A stretch of DNA of 64,000 bases from an uncultured Chloroflexota bacterium (GCA_902774215.1 CACYHU010000009.1:24934-88933), one strand, 5' to 3'; counted from the first letter of the stretch, positions 54,390-63,764 are shown. Made by a program: numbers and translations. The notes: a model not told the origin generated them from the letters alone.

Positions 54390-57041
54390 ATGGGTCAAAT
54401 CAACAGATCGCAAATCATCACCCTGTCGAATGCGGCATATCAGCTGGAGCAATACGGTGAAGCACGCAAGGTTTTAGTGGCCTGGCTGCGGAAATTCCCG
54501 AATGATTTGTGGATCCGTTACAGACTGGCAATCATTCTCTATAAACTGGGCGAATTTGAAAAAGCGATCCGCCTCAGTGAATTGATCGTCGCGGAAGATC
54601 CGGAATTCTTTGAAGTCTGGGGGCTGCTTGCAGTCCTTTATCCTGAACTTAGTGCTGACCGTAAACTTGCCGAATATCGTGCGAGAAAACTTCAGTTTGA
54701 TGAAGAACAGAAAGCGAGCGGATTGAGGGGGCTGTTTAAGCGGAGCAAAGAGCCGAAACAGGAAGAGCTTGCCATTGAAAATGATGAGTTCGATATTCTG
54801 ACCGCTGTAAATAATGCCAAACTTCTGCTGAACGATGAGGATCGTGTTTCATCCTGCCGCATCCTGAATATCTACTACCGCCGCTGGCAGCAGACCATTC
54901 AGTTCAAACTGATCCTCGGGCATGTTCTGAACCAGATGCAGCGTGCGGATGAAGGTATGGCGATCATTCAGAGCGCTGTCAATGCCGATATTACCGGTCA
55001 GGTTGGGCAGCGTATCTGGAAAGATGATAATCCCTACAAAAATCTGTGGGTGGATCCTTCTCTGCTTGAGCTGGACACCGGAGAAATGAAACTTGCTCCG
55101 GAAATTGTCCGCCTTGCCGGATTGGAAAACCTTGACTTTCTCTATGATGTTTCTGCCGCCAAGTTGGAAATAAATGCAAACCTGCCTCCGGAAAATTCTG
55201 ACGGCCGGGTCGAATATGCTTCCTCTGACTTTGATACGGAATCTTCCCCGGCTTCCGGCGAATCCGCTGAAATTGATTCTGCCTCTGATCCTGACGCGCG
55301 TCAGGCTGATCAGGCTGCCTCTTCGGAAAACAGAGAAAACAATGGAGAAACCCAGATCTTCGGTGAAGAGAAGCTTCAGCTCAGCGGCTCCACGATTATC
55401 AGCGGAAAAGGCGGTATTTTCGGCGGAAAAGGCTTTTCCCGGAAGAGCAAAGAAGAGCGCATCCCGATCGGTGAATATGTTTACCGCCTCAAAGCCTCCG
55501 ACGTTGACAGCCGCAAACCGGTTTATGTGGTCATGTCCTCCATTGCGGGACTGAACAGGAAATACGGTTCCAACAACAAGGATTTTATCAATAATGAAAT
55601 GCATGCCGTGGCGGATGCCGTTTCCAACCGGAAAGGCTGGTCTGCCCAGGTCTTTTATCCGGATGAATATTCATCTGTCGGCACTTCCGGCCCTTCCGCA
55701 AAACAGCTCCATCAGGAACTGGTCAAGCTGGATACTAAGCTGAAACAAAGCGGACAGATGATCGGCGCATTGCTGATCGTCGGCGGTGATGATGTTGTGC
55801 CGTTTTTCGGTTTGAAAAATCCCACCGGTGATACCGACACCGAAGTCCCGTCCGATGCACCTTACGGCGCGCTTGACAGTTCCCGCTGCTATGAAATGCA
55901 GTGGCCGGTCGGCAGGATCCCCGGCGACGGTTCAAAAGATCCGGGCCTGCTGATGCAGCAGCTGCGGAATATCCAGGATTATCATATTCTGCAGTACAGC
56001 AGTCAGAAAGTCGTTGACAGCCAGAAGAAAAATGTGAAAAAGGCTCCAAGAAAGACCGGAAAATGCTTCGGATATACCTGTGCCGCCTGGATCACACCCT
56101 CCACGATCGTTTATAAGACGATCTCAGATACAGCCAGTCTTTCGGTAAGTCCGGCTACGACATCATCCAATTTCCCGCTGTCCGCTTTTGATTCCTGTGA
56201 TTATGCCTATTTCAACCTCCACGGCATGAAAGGCAAACCGAACTGGTACGGTCAGAAACGCAGTGATGATACCTCCAGCGGTCCGCGCATTCCGACCGCG
56301 CTTGAGATCAGCAACGTGTCGAACATCAAAAACACGCCGAAGGTTGTCTTCGCGGAGTGCTGTTACGGCGCTGAAACGCCGAAACGTTATGAGAAGGACT
56401 GCATGAGCCTGCATTTCCTGGGCAAAACGACCCGTGTGTTTGTCGGCTCTACGACCATCGCCTATGGCGCTTTGAATGCCACGCTGGTCGCGGCGGATCT
56501 GCTCGGCTATCTTTTCTGGAAGCATCTGCTGACCGGCATCACCTGCGGCGAGGCATTCCGCCGTGCGAAAAAGAATCTGGCAACGGAAATGGAGCAGAAA
56601 AACGGCGGGCTGGATTCGGAAATACAGAAAACACTGCTTTCCTTTGTCTTCTATGGCGATCCGCTGTACACTGTTGATGACAACGCCAATATCAACGATA
56701 TTATGCAGCGCTCCAAAACACCGCGTGCTTATGAGCTGCTTGGTGAAGAATCAAGTTATGAAAACACACTTGACCCGGAAATGTCCTCCGATATTTATAA
56801 AGAGGTCAAGCGTGCTTACAACATCAGCTCAGCCGCCAGTGATTATTCCCAGTGTATGGTTAAGAAGGAAATGAATTATAACCTGACCGGACGCTATACC
56901 GCTCACGCTATGCCGGAGCATTCGAATTATGTCATTACCTATATCCGGGATAACCGAATCGGAAATGTGGTGGACCGCTCCATCATACGTGTAACGGTGA
57001 GGGATGACGGCAAGATCCAGAAAGTCTCCTTCTCACGCTGA
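54390..57041 (+). CDS. TPR plus caspase-like (C25/gingipain-fold) protein
   Basis: The 883-residue protein has TPR-like helical repeats in residues ~8-120 (LSNAAYQLEQYGEARKVLVAWLRKFPNDLW; KAIRLSELIVAEDPEF), a Ser/Glu/Asp-rich disordered stretch (about 265-320), then from ~365 a peptidase-C25-like domain. In that domain are LLIVGGDDVVPFF, WPVGRIPGDG, a putative catalytic His611 in YFNLHGMKG and Cys657/658 in VFAECCYGAETP, then TRVFVGSTTIAYG and a FVFYGDPLY ending. Both dyad residues are present, so it could be an active clan-CD cysteine protease. No signal peptide is seen, so it acts inside the cell. It ends the sigma-54 operon and is followed by a good terminator. Confidence 0.82.
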   Translation: MGQINRSQIITLSNAAYQLEQYGEARKVLVAWLRKFPNDLWIRYRLAIILYKLGEFEKAIRLSELIVAEDPEFFEVWGLLAVLYPELSADRKLAEYRARKLQFDEEQKASGLRGLFKRSKEPKQEELAIENDEFDILTAVNNAKLLLNDEDRVSSCRILNIYYRRWQQTIQFKLILGHVLNQMQRADEGMAIIQSAVNADITGQVGQRIWKDDNPYKNLWVDPSLLELDTGEMKLAPEIVRLAGLENLDFLYDVSAAKLEINANLPPENSDGRVEYASSDFDTESSPASGESAEIDSASDPDARQADQAASSENRENNGETQIFGEEKLQLSGSTIISGKGGIFGGKGFSRKSKEERIPIGEYVYRLKASDVDSRKPVYVVMSSIAGLNRKYGSNNKDFINNEMHAVADAVSNRKGWSAQVFYPDEYSSVGTSGPSAKQLHQELVKLDTKLKQSGQMIGALLIVGGDDVVPFFGLKNPTGDTDTEVPSDAPYGALDSSRCYEMQWPVGRIPGDGSKDPGLLMQQLRNIQDYHILQYSSQKVVDSQKKNVKKAPRKTGKCFGYTCAAWITPSTIVYKTISDTASLSVSPATTSSNFPLSAFDSCDYAYFNLHGMKGKPNWYGQKRSDDTSSGPRIPTALEISNVSNIKNTPKVVFAECCYGAETPKRYEKDCMSLHFLGKTTRVFVGSTTIAYGALNATLVAADLLGYLFWKHLLTGITCGEAFRRAKKNLATEMEQKNGGLDSEIQKTLLSFVFYGDPLYTVDDNANINDIMQRSKTPRAYELLGEESSYENTLDPEMSSDIYKEVKRAYNISSAASDYSQCMVKKEMNYNLTGRYTAHAMPEHSNYVITYIRDNRIGNVVDRSIIRVTVRDDGKIQKVSFSR

Positions 57042-57076
57042 AAAAGTCCCGCATACCGCCTTATTCATTCAGAGAA

Positions 57077-57118
57077 AATTCCTTCATCCGATAATGCTGA
57101 AGGAATTATTTTTATTTA
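57077..57118 (+). terminator. Rho-independent terminator of the sigma-54 operon
   Basis: AATTCCTTCA (57077-57086) pairs perfectly with TGAAGGAATT (57098-57107) and is followed by ATTTTTATTTA. It lies 36 bases after the caspase-like gene's stop codon. Confidence 0.9.
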
Positions 57119-57247
57119 CGGACTTCCGCTGATTTTTCAGTTTCTGTTGATTTGCTGTATTTATTACAAATGACATGATAAAAATGTTATATAATTAATG
57201 AATCAATGATTTATATCTGTTGATTGTTAAAAATGTCACAAACATAC

Positions 57248-57276
57248 TTGACTGTGTAAACGTTTGCAAATAAAAT
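57248..57276 (+). promoter_or_regulatory. Sigma-70 promoter of the butyryl-CoA operon
   Basis: TTGACT (57248-57253) and TAAAAT (57271-57276) are 17 bases apart. The start would be near 57283. A hairpin, CATATCTGCA/TGCGGATATG (57299-57324), forms near the 5' end of the message before the AAGGAG ribosome site. The 307-base gap 57042-57348 otherwise holds only the terminator and AT-rich DNA. Confidence 0.8.
57255..57268 (+). promoter_or_regulatory. CcpA/LacI-type operator (cre-like)
   Basis: TGTAAACGTTTGCA is a full match to the cre consensus TGWAARCGYTWNCW and fills the spacer between the -35 and -10 boxes, the position expected for repression. It suggests control by a LacI/GalR-family regulator not encoded in the window. 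Confidence 0.65.
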
Positions 57277-57348
57277 CGAATTAACAAATAAAAATCACCA
57301 TATCTGCACCTGGCTGCGGATATGCAGTTCATAACAAGGAGATTATTT

Positions 57349-58539
57349 ATGGAAAAGGTTATTATTGCATCAGCATGCAGAACAGCTATTGGCAAATTCG
57401 GCGGGACGCTTCAAAACACTTCCGCTGCCGAATTAGGATCAATTGTCATCAAAGAAGCTATAGCCCGTGCCGGCATCACCCCTGATGCAGTGGACCAGGT
57501 TTATATGGGCTGCGTGATCCAGGCAGGCCAGGGACAGAATGTTGCCCGTCAGGCTTCCATCAAAGCAGGCGTTCCGGTAAAAACCCCGGCAGTCACCATC
57601 AACGTTGTCTGCGGTTCCGGTCTGGACGCTGTCAATACCGGCGCCCGCATGATCCAGTGCGGTGACGCGGATGTGGTCGTCTGCGGCGGTACGGAAAACA
57701 TGAACATGGCTCCTTTCGCCATGATGAAAGGCCGCTATGGCTACCGCATGGGCTACCCGATGGGGAAAAGCGAACTGGTCGATACCATGGTCAACGATGC
57801 ACTGTGGGATGTCTTCAGCAATGTCCATATGGGCATCACGGCTGAAAATATCTGCGAACAGTGGGGCCTGACCCGCGAGGATCTGGATGCTTTCGCTGTT
57901 GCGAGCCAGGAAAAAACAGAAAAAGCTCAGGCAGACGGCGCGTTTAAAGATGAGATCGTCCCGGTTGTGATCAAAAACAAAAAAGGCGACATCATTTTCG
58001 ACACCGATGAAGGCAACCGCCCCGGGACCACTATGGAAGGCCTTGCGAAGCTGAAGCCGGCCTTCAAACCCGATGGCATGGTCACTGCAGGCAATGCCTC
58101 CGCCATCAATGACGGGGCTGCCGCTGTGGTGCTGATGAGCGAATCCAAAGCCAAAGAGCTGGGCGTCACTCCGATGGCGACCTGGATCTGCGGTGCTTTG
58201 GGCGGTGTGGAGCCCTCTATCATGGGTATCGGACCTGTCGAAGCTGTGAAGAAAGTTATGGCGAAGACCGGCATGACTATCGATGATTTTGATCTCATCG
58301 AAGCCAATGAAGCCTTTGCCGCGCAGTCTGTCGCTGTCGCCCGTGAATTGAAATTCAATATGGAAAAAGTCAATGTGAACGGTGGCGCTATTGCCCTCGG
58401 CCACCCTGTCGGTGCTTCCGGCTGCCGTATTCTTGTCACTCTTTTGTATGCGATGAAACATCGCGGCGCGAAGAAGGGCCTTGCCACCCTTTGTATCGGC
58501 GGCGGCATGGGCTGCGCCACGATCGTAGAAATGGATTAA
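57349..58539 (+). CDS. thlA: Thiolase (acetyl-CoA C-acetyltransferase)
   Basis: The 396-residue protein starts at ATG 57349 after AAGGAG; an upstream in-frame start at 57322 lies in the leader hairpin and is rejected. Thiolase motifs present are the nucleophile Cys in [22 protein letters not shown], the [14 protein letters not shown]is and the second Cys in [12 protein letters not shown]. It joins two acetyl-CoA into acetoacetyl-CoA (or the reverse). It is the first gene of a crotonase, dehydrogenase, Bcd and Etf operon, consistent with butyrate-type fermentation or beta-oxidation. Confidence 0.95.
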   Translation: MEKVIIASACRTAIGKFGGTLQNTSAAELGSIVIKEAIARAGITPDAVDQVYMGCVIQAGQGQNVARQASIKAGVPVKTPAVTINVVCGSGLDAVNTGARMIQCGDADVVVCGGTENMNMAPFAMMKGRYGYRMGYPMGKSELVDTMVNDALWDVFSNVHMGITAENICEQWGLTREDLDAFAVASQEKTEKAQADGAFKDEIVPVVIKNKKGDIIFDTDEGNRPGTTMEGLAKLKPAFKPDGMVTAGNASAINDGAAAVVLMSESKAKELGVTPMATWICGALGGVEPSIMGIGPVEAVKKVMAKTGMTIDDFDLIEANEAFAAQSVAVARELKFNMEKVNVNGGAIALGHPVGASGCRILVTLLYAMKHRGAKKGLATLCIGGGMGCATIVEMD

Positions 58540-58554
58540 TTTCAGTCAGGAGTA

Positions 58555-59340
58555 ATGATGTATATTAAAACTGAGACCCAGGATGCAGTCGAGATCATCA
58601 CGATCGACCGGCCTCAGGCGCTGAATGCCCTGAATCCAGAAGTTCTTGAAGAACTGAAGGCTGCTTTTGAGGCGGTTGATCAGAATACGATCCGCTGCAT
58701 CATCCTCACCGGTGCCGGCGAAAAAAGCTTTGTTGCCGGTGCGGATATCGCTTCCATGAGCACGATGACAAAGGCGGAAGGTGAAGCTTTCGGTAAATTG
58801 GGAAATGATATTTTCCTGATGATCGAAAAATTCCCGATCCCCACCATCGCCGCTGTGAACGGGTTCGCCCTTGGCGGCGGCAATGAGTTGGCAATGAGCT
58901 GCGATATCCGCATCTGTTCCGACAACGCGCTTTTCGGCCAGCCTGAAGTAGGTCTGGGAATTACTCCCGGATTCGGCGGTACCCAGCGGCTCGCCCGTCT
59001 GGTCAGCCCCGGTATGGCGAAACAGGTTATCTATTCCGCAATCAACTTCGATGCGGCTGAAGCCCTGCGTATCGGATTGGTCAATGCTGTATATCCCCAG
59101 CAGGAGCTGATGGCCGCGGCACTGAAGCTTGCGTTAAAAATCGCTAAAAACGCGCCCATCGCGGTACGTGCCTGCAAACAGGCAATCAATGAAGGTCTGC
59201 AGGTCTCAATTGATGAAGGTGTGAAAATTGAAGAAAAACTCTTCGGTTCCACCTTTGAAACACACGATCAGGTGGAAGGTATGGCCTGCTTCCTGAGCAG
59301 GGAAAAACCGAAGCCGAAACCGGTCTTCACAAACAATTAG
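58555..59340 (+). CDS. crt: Crotonase / enoyl-CoA hydratase
   Basis: The 261-residue protein has crotonase motifs: oxyanion-hole AGADIASM and GFALGGGNELAMSCDIRI with the first catalytic Glu, and the second Glu in FGQPEVGLGITPGFGGTQRL. It hydrates crotonyl-CoA to 3-hydroxybutyryl-CoA or the reverse. ATG 58555 or 58558 after CAGGAG; 15 bases after the thiolase gene. Confidence 0.94.
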   Translation: MMYIKTETQDAVEIITIDRPQALNALNPEVLEELKAAFEAVDQNTIRCIILTGAGEKSFVAGADIASMSTMTKAEGEAFGKLGNDIFLMIEKFPIPTIAAVNGFALGGGNELAMSCDIRICSDNALFGQPEVGLGITPGFGGTQRLARLVSPGMAKQVIYSAINFDAAEALRIGLVNAVYPQQELMAAALKLALKIAKNAPIAVRACKQAINEGLQVSIDEGVKIEEKLFGSTFETHDQVEGMACFLSREKPKPKPVFTNN

Positions 59341-59351
59341 GAGGTTATGAA

Positions 59352-60224
59352 ATGAAAGTTGGAATTATTGGCGCCGGTACCATGGGCCAGGGTATTGCCA
59401 AAGCGTTTGCTCAGGTTGATGGATATGAAGTCTTGCTCTGCGATATTGATAAGACATTTGCGGAAAACGGCTTGAAAAGAATCGCTTCCGCTTATGAAAA
59501 ACTGGTAGCTAAGGGAAAATTGGACCCGCAAAAGGTCGCTGCGATCCTTTCCCGGATCAATGCTGGGTTTAAAGAAGAGTTTTGCGCGGATTGCGACCTG
59601 ATCGTTGAAGCGGCTTTTGAAAAAATGTCCGTTAAGCAGACCCTTTTCGGTGAACTGGATAATATCTGCAAACCGGATTGCATTTTCGCTTCCAACACAT
59701 CCAGCCTTTCCATTACGGAGATCGGCAAAGGGCTCAGCCGTCCGCTGATCGGCATGCACTTCTTCAATCCTGCCGACCGTATGAAGCTGGTCGAAATTAT
59801 CGCCGGTGAAAATACCACCCCGGAAATGGTCGAGAAGGTAAAAGAAATCGCTGTTGAACTGGGCAAAGAACCCGTGCAGGTCAATGAAGCTGCCGGCTTT
59901 GTCGTCAACCGCATCCTGATCCCGATGATCAATGAAGCCGCGTTCATCAAGATGGAAGGCGTTTCCAATATCGCGGGTATCGATACCGCCATGAAGCTTG
60001 GCGCCAATCATCCGATGGGACCGTTGGAACTCGGTGACTTTATCGGTCTGGATGTCTGCCTTGCGATCATGGATGTCCTTTATACCGAGACCGGTGACAG
60101 CAAATACCGCGCCTGCCCGACCCTTCGCAAGATGGTCCGCGGCGAAAATCTCGGACGCAAGACCGGCCGCGGTTTTTATGTCTACAACGACGACGGTACG
60201 AAGACCCCGGTTGATGAACTTTAA
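59352..60224 (+). CDS. hbd: 3-hydroxybutyryl-CoA dehydrogenase
   Basis: The 290-residue protein has an N-terminal Rossmann motif GIIGAGTMGQGIAKAFAQ, the catalytic His in MHFFNPADRMKLVEII, NEAAGFVVNRILIPMINEAA and a C-terminal GRKTGRGFYVYN. It interconverts acetoacetyl-CoA and 3-hydroxybutyryl-CoA. GGAGG ribosome site; 11 bases after crt. A 58-bp REP-like element lies after it. Confidence 0.95.
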   Translation: MKVGIIGAGTMGQGIAKAFAQVDGYEVLLCDIDKTFAENGLKRIASAYEKLVAKGKLDPQKVAAILSRINAGFKEEFCADCDLIVEAAFEKMSVKQTLFGELDNICKPDCIFASNTSSLSITEIGKGLSRPLIGMHFFNPADRMKLVEIIAGENTTPEMVEKVKEIAVELGKEPVQVNEAAGFVVNRILIPMINEAAFIKMEGVSNIAGIDTAMKLGANHPMGPLELGDFIGLDVCLAIMDVLYTETGDSKYRACPTLRKMVRGENLGRKTGRGFYVYNDDGTKTPVDEL

Positions 60225-60243
60225 ATAACACTTTTCTGACAAT

Positions 60244-60301
60244 GGGGACGGTTTTGCCTTGCTCATGGATGAGCCGGCAGAACTGTCCCCGTTGGCTCAA
60301 C
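60244..60301. repeat. 58-bp hairpin element (REP-like), copy 2
   Basis: GGGGACGGTTTTGCC (60244-60258) pairs with GGCAGAACTGTCCCC (60276-60290), allowing G-T pairs, around GCTCAT/ATGAGC. Ends are shared with 24318-24375 (GGGGACGGTTTT start, GTTGGCTCAAC end; same 58-base length). It sits inside the operon between hbd and bcd. Confidence 0.75.
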
Positions 60302-60318
60302 GACTGACGGAGAAAAAC

Positions 60319-61488
60319 ATGGATTTTAACCTGACCAAAGAGCAGCAGATGGCGCAGAAGATGTATCGCGAATTTGCTGAAAATGAAGTCAAGCCGCTCG
60401 CCAAAAAAGTTGATGCCGAAGAATATTTCCCGAAGGAAACCGTTGAAAAAATGGCGAAACTGGGAATGATGGGCATTTACTTCCCGAAAAAGTACGGCGG
60501 AGCAGGCGGAGACGTGCTGTCTTATGTGATGGCAGTCGAAGAAATGAGCAAGGTCTGCGGGACCACCGGCGTGATCCTTTCGGCTCATACCAGCCTTTGC
60601 GCTGCCCCGATTTATGAGTTCGGGACAGAAGAACAGAAACGAAAATACCTGCGGAAACTGCTGAGCGGTAAATGGCTTGGCGCTTTTGGTCTGACGGAAC
60701 CCGGGGCCGGTACCGATGCCCAGGGACAGCAGACAGTGGCAGTGGATGCCGGAGACCATTGGGTGCTCAACGGCTCCAAGATCTTCATCACCAATGCGGG
60801 GTATGCCGATCTCTTTATTGTTATCGCTATCACCGGACAGGTCCCAGACAAACGCGGCCGCATGACCAAAGAAATTTCCGCTTTCCTCGTTGAACGCACC
60901 TTCCCCGGCTTTTCCGTCGGAAAACCGGAAGACAAGATGGGGATCCGCGGTTCCTCAACCTGCGAATTGATCTTCGAAGACTGCATTGTCCCGAAGGAAA
61001 ATCTGCTGGGGGCAAAAGGCAAAGGATTCCAGCTGGCCATGACCTCCCTTGATGGCGGGCGTATCGGTATCGCCGCACAGGCATTGGGTATCGCGGAAGG
61101 CGCACTGGCTGAAACAATTGCTTATGTGAAGGAAAGAAAACAGTTCGGCAGATCCATTGCGGATTTCCAGAATACTCAGTTTGAACTGGCGGAAATGAAA
61201 GCCCGCATTGATGCCGCGAAATTCCTGGTCTATAATGCTGCGGAAACAAAGCAGCGCGCAATGAACGGTGAAAAGATCCGCTTCAGCGTGGAAGCTGCGG
61301 AAGCGAAGCTCATCGCTTCCCGTACTGCCAGTGACGTTACCCGCCGCTGCCTGCAGCTTTTTGGCGGTTACGGCTACACCCGCGACTATCCGATCGAACG
61401 CATGATGCGTGACGCGAAAATTACGGAAATTTATGAAGGTACCAGTGAAGTCCAGATGATGGTCATCTCCGGTGCTATTTTGAGATAA
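60319..61488 (+). CDS. bcd: Butyryl-CoA (short-chain acyl-CoA) dehydrogenase
   Basis: ATG 60319 is chosen since the upstream in-frame part (from 60259) runs through the REP-like element. The 389-residue product has the acyl-CoA dehydrogenase signatures GAFGLTEPGAGTDAQG, WVLNGSKIFITNAGYAD, the family's LQLFGGYGYTRDYPIERMMRDAKI, and the catalytic Glu in IYEGTSEVQMMVI. It reduces crotonyl-CoA to butyryl-CoA with electrons from Etf (or the reverse). Next to EtfBA it may form an electron-bifurcating Bcd-Etf complex; the sequence alone cannot show this. Confidence 0.94.
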   Translation: MDFNLTKEQQMAQKMYREFAENEVKPLAKKVDAEEYFPKETVEKMAKLGMMGIYFPKKYGGAGGDVLSYVMAVEEMSKVCGTTGVILSAHTSLCAAPIYEFGTEEQKRKYLRKLLSGKWLGAFGLTEPGAGTDAQGQQTVAVDAGDHWVLNGSKIFITNAGYADLFIVIAITGQVPDKRGRMTKEISAFLVERTFPGFSVGKPEDKMGIRGSSTCELIFEDCIVPKENLLGAKGKGFQLAMTSLDGGRIGIAAQALGIAEGALAETIAYVKERKQFGRSIADFQNTQFELAEMKARIDAAKFLVYNAAETKQRAMNGEKIRFSVEAAEAKLIASRTASDVTRRCLQLFGGYGYTRDYPIERMMRDAKITEIYEGTSEVQMMVISGAILR

Positions 61489-61502
61489 GGGAAGCAGGAT
61501 CG

Positions 61503-62297
61503 ATGAAAGCTATTGTTTGTGTGAAACAGGTACCGGATACTTCCGGAAAAGTTGCCTATAAACCGGACGGCACTCTCGATCGTGCCTCCATGGATGTCGT
61601 TACCAACCCGGACGATCTCAACGCGCTGGAAGCTGCGCTGCAGCTGAAAGATAAAACCGGCTGCAAAGTTGTCGTTATCAGCATGGGCCCGGCTCCTGCG
61701 GAAGGTATGCTTCGCGAACTGCTCGCGCGCGGCGCGGATCGTGCCATCCTTGTCAGCGGACGTGAATTCGGCGGTTCCGATACCTTTGCGACCAGCCAGA
61801 TCCTGGCTGCTGCCATTAACCGCGTAGGTGTTGGTCCGGAAGATGTCGTTTTCTGCGGCCGTCAGGCCATTGACGGTGATACCGCTCAGGTAGGTCCTCA
61901 GATCGCGGAAAAACTCGGTCTGCCCCAGGTTTCCTATGCGGCGGAGATCAAAAAAGAAGGAAACAGCCTCATCGTCAAGCGAATGCTGGAAGATGGTTTC
62001 ATGATGATCCGTGTGAAAACACCCTGTCTGATCACCTGTATTAAGGAACTGAACCAGCCGCGGTATATGAATGTCAAGGGCATTTTCAGATGCTTCAGCA
62101 AAAAGATCGAAGTCTTCGATTATGATGCGCTGAAGGATGACCCGCTCATCGAAACCGATACCATCGGGCTCAAAGGCTCTCCTACCAATGTATTCAAAGC
62201 ATTCACGCCTCCGCAAAAGGGTGCCGGCGCGATGCTGACCGGTGACGATGCGGCCGCAAAGCTCGCGTCCATTCTTGCTGAAAAGCACCTGATCTAA
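61503..62297 (+). CDS. etfB: Electron transfer flavoprotein, beta subunit
   Basis: The 264-residue protein begins MKAIVCVKQVPDTS, has NPDDLNALEAALQLKD, GADRAILVSGREFGGSDTFATSQILA and CGRQAIDGDTAQVGPQIAEKLGLPQVSYA, all typical of EtfB. It pairs with EtfA to carry electrons to or from Bcd. 14 bases after bcd. Confidence 0.96.
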   Translation: MKAIVCVKQVPDTSGKVAYKPDGTLDRASMDVVTNPDDLNALEAALQLKDKTGCKVVVISMGPAPAEGMLRELLARGADRAILVSGREFGGSDTFATSQILAAAINRVGVGPEDVVFCGRQAIDGDTAQVGPQIAEKLGLPQVSYAAEIKKEGNSLIVKRMLEDGFMMIRVKTPCLITCIKELNQPRYMNVKGIFRCFSKKIEVFDYDALKDDPLIETDTIGLKGSPTNVFKAFTPPQKGAGAMLTGDDAAAKLASILAEKHLI

Positions 62298-62310
62298 GGA
62301 GGAACGGAAG

Positions 62311-63399
62311 ATGACTGACTTTTCAGATTACAAGGGAATTTGGGTATTCTGCGAGCAGCGCAACGGCGAATTGATGCCGACTGATTTTGAGCTTGTCAGT
62401 GAAGCGGCCCGCCTTGCCAAAGAGATCGGCTGCAAAGTGACCGGTGTGGTTCTTGGCGATGGTATGGAAGAATGTGCGAAGGAACTTGGCGGTTATGGCG
62501 CGGATGAAGTGATCGTCTGTGACGATCCGCTCCTGAAGGTTTATACCACTGATGCTTATACAAAAGTGCTTTGCGACCTGGTCAATGAATTTAAACCGGA
62601 AGCACTGCTGATGGGCGCGACCAATATCGGCCGTGACCTTGGTCCCCGCTGCGCAGCCCGGCTGCATACCGGCCTGACCGCGGATGCCACCCATCTTGAT
62701 GTGGATACCAAAGAATATGTTGAATTTCTGCGCAAATCCAGTACGCTCGATGTGGAGAACGTGAACCTGGATGAAAACGACCGCAACCTGAAGATGACCC
62801 GTCCGGCATTCGGCGGTCATATGATGGCGACAATCATCTGCCCGCGCTTCCGCCCGCAGATGTCTACGGTCCGTCCCGGCGTGATGAAGAAGGCGGAATT
62901 CGATCAGGCTAAGGCAGATGCCTGTCAGATCATCAAACCGGCTTTCTCAATTTCACCGGAAGATATCCATGTGGAAGTGTTGAGCGTTGAAAAAGCCGCG
63001 AAGAAGCTTGTTGACCTTATCGGCGCAAACGTGGTGGTCTCCGTCGGGCGCGGCATCAGTAAAAACGTGTCTGAAGGCATTAAACTCGCTGAAAAGCTTG
63101 CCGATGCCCTTGGCGGCGTAGTCGGTGCCTCCCGTGCCGTGGTCGATGCCGGCTGGATGAGCTCTGATCATCAGGTCGGGCAGACAGGAAAGACTGTCCA
63201 TCCGAAGATCTATGTCGCGCTCGGTATCTCCGGAGCCATTCAGCATGTTGCCGGTATGGAAGATTCCGAACTGATCATCGCGGTCAACAAAAATGAATCC
63301 GCTCCCATCTTCGGTGTCGCGGATTACGGTATCGTCGGCGATCTCTTCAAAGTCGTCCCCGACCTGCTTAAAGCCATCGAAGCCGAACGTGCAGGATAA
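62311..63399 (+). CDS. etfA: Electron transfer flavoprotein, alpha subunit
   Basis: The 362-residue protein has an N-terminal EtfA domain and the FAD-binding C-terminal part: VVSVGRGISKNVSEGIKLAEKLADALGGVVGASRAVVDAGWMSSDHQVGQTGKTVHPKIYVALGISGAIQHVAGM spread over residues ~245-325. It holds FAD and completes the EtfBA dimer. AGGAGG ribosome site, 13 bases after etfB. It is the last gene of the operon. Confidence 0.96.
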   Translation: MTDFSDYKGIWVFCEQRNGELMPTDFELVSEAARLAKEIGCKVTGVVLGDGMEECAKELGGYGADEVIVCDDPLLKVYTTDAYTKVLCDLVNEFKPEALLMGATNIGRDLGPRCAARLHTGLTADATHLDVDTKEYVEFLRKSSTLDVENVNLDENDRNLKMTRPAFGGHMMATIICPRFRPQMSTVRPGVMKKAEFDQAKADACQIIKPAFSISPEDIHVEVLSVEKAAKKLVDLIGANVVVSVGRGISKNVSEGIKLAEKLADALGGVVGASRAVVDAGWMSSDHQVGQTGKTVHPKIYVALGISGAIQHVAGMEDSELIIAVNKNESAPIFGVADYGIVGDLFKVVPDLLKAIEAERAG

Positions 63400-63437
63400 G
63401 ATATCTCTGAAAAATTAAATCGATTCAGAACGAAGTA

Positions 63438-63491
63438 CACGGTGACAGGCATTTTGCCGCGGCGAAGTCCGCACAAAAGCCTGTCACCGTG
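63438..63491. terminator. Palindrome after etfA, possible terminator/REP
   Basis: CACGGTGACAGGC (63438-63450) and GCCTGTCACCGTG (63479-63491) are perfect inverted repeats with a 28-base loop. No T run follows, so termination is possible but not sure. It resembles the GGGGACGG-type intergenic palindromes elsewhere in the window. Confidence 0.5.
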
Positions 63492-63529
63492 CTTTGTTAC
63501 CAATTTTAAATCCGTCATGTCAGTTCTCT

Positions 63530-63722
63530 TCCCCACCCCCTATAACCTACAACCTGTAACCCTCCAACCTATTCCCTCACTATGAAGACCCAATACCTAA
63601 CACCTAACGCCTAATTACCTATAACCCTATCCCCTCACTATCCCCCATATCCTATTTCCTATTCCCTATCTTCTATAACCTACTAACCTATAACCTACAA
63701 CCTGTAACCCTATCCCCTCCCA
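63530..63722. repeat. Degenerate CCTATAAC/CCTATTCC simple repeat
   Basis: About 190 bases consist almost only of variants of CCTATAACCTACAACC, CCTATTCCCT and CCCCTCACTA with periods of about 7-8 and larger. The strand is strongly depleted of G. No gene; it lies between the etf operon and the rRNA promoter. Confidence 0.8.
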
Positions 63723-63764
63723 AAAAACCTGTCACAAAAAAATGTCATAAAATCAAAAAACCCC

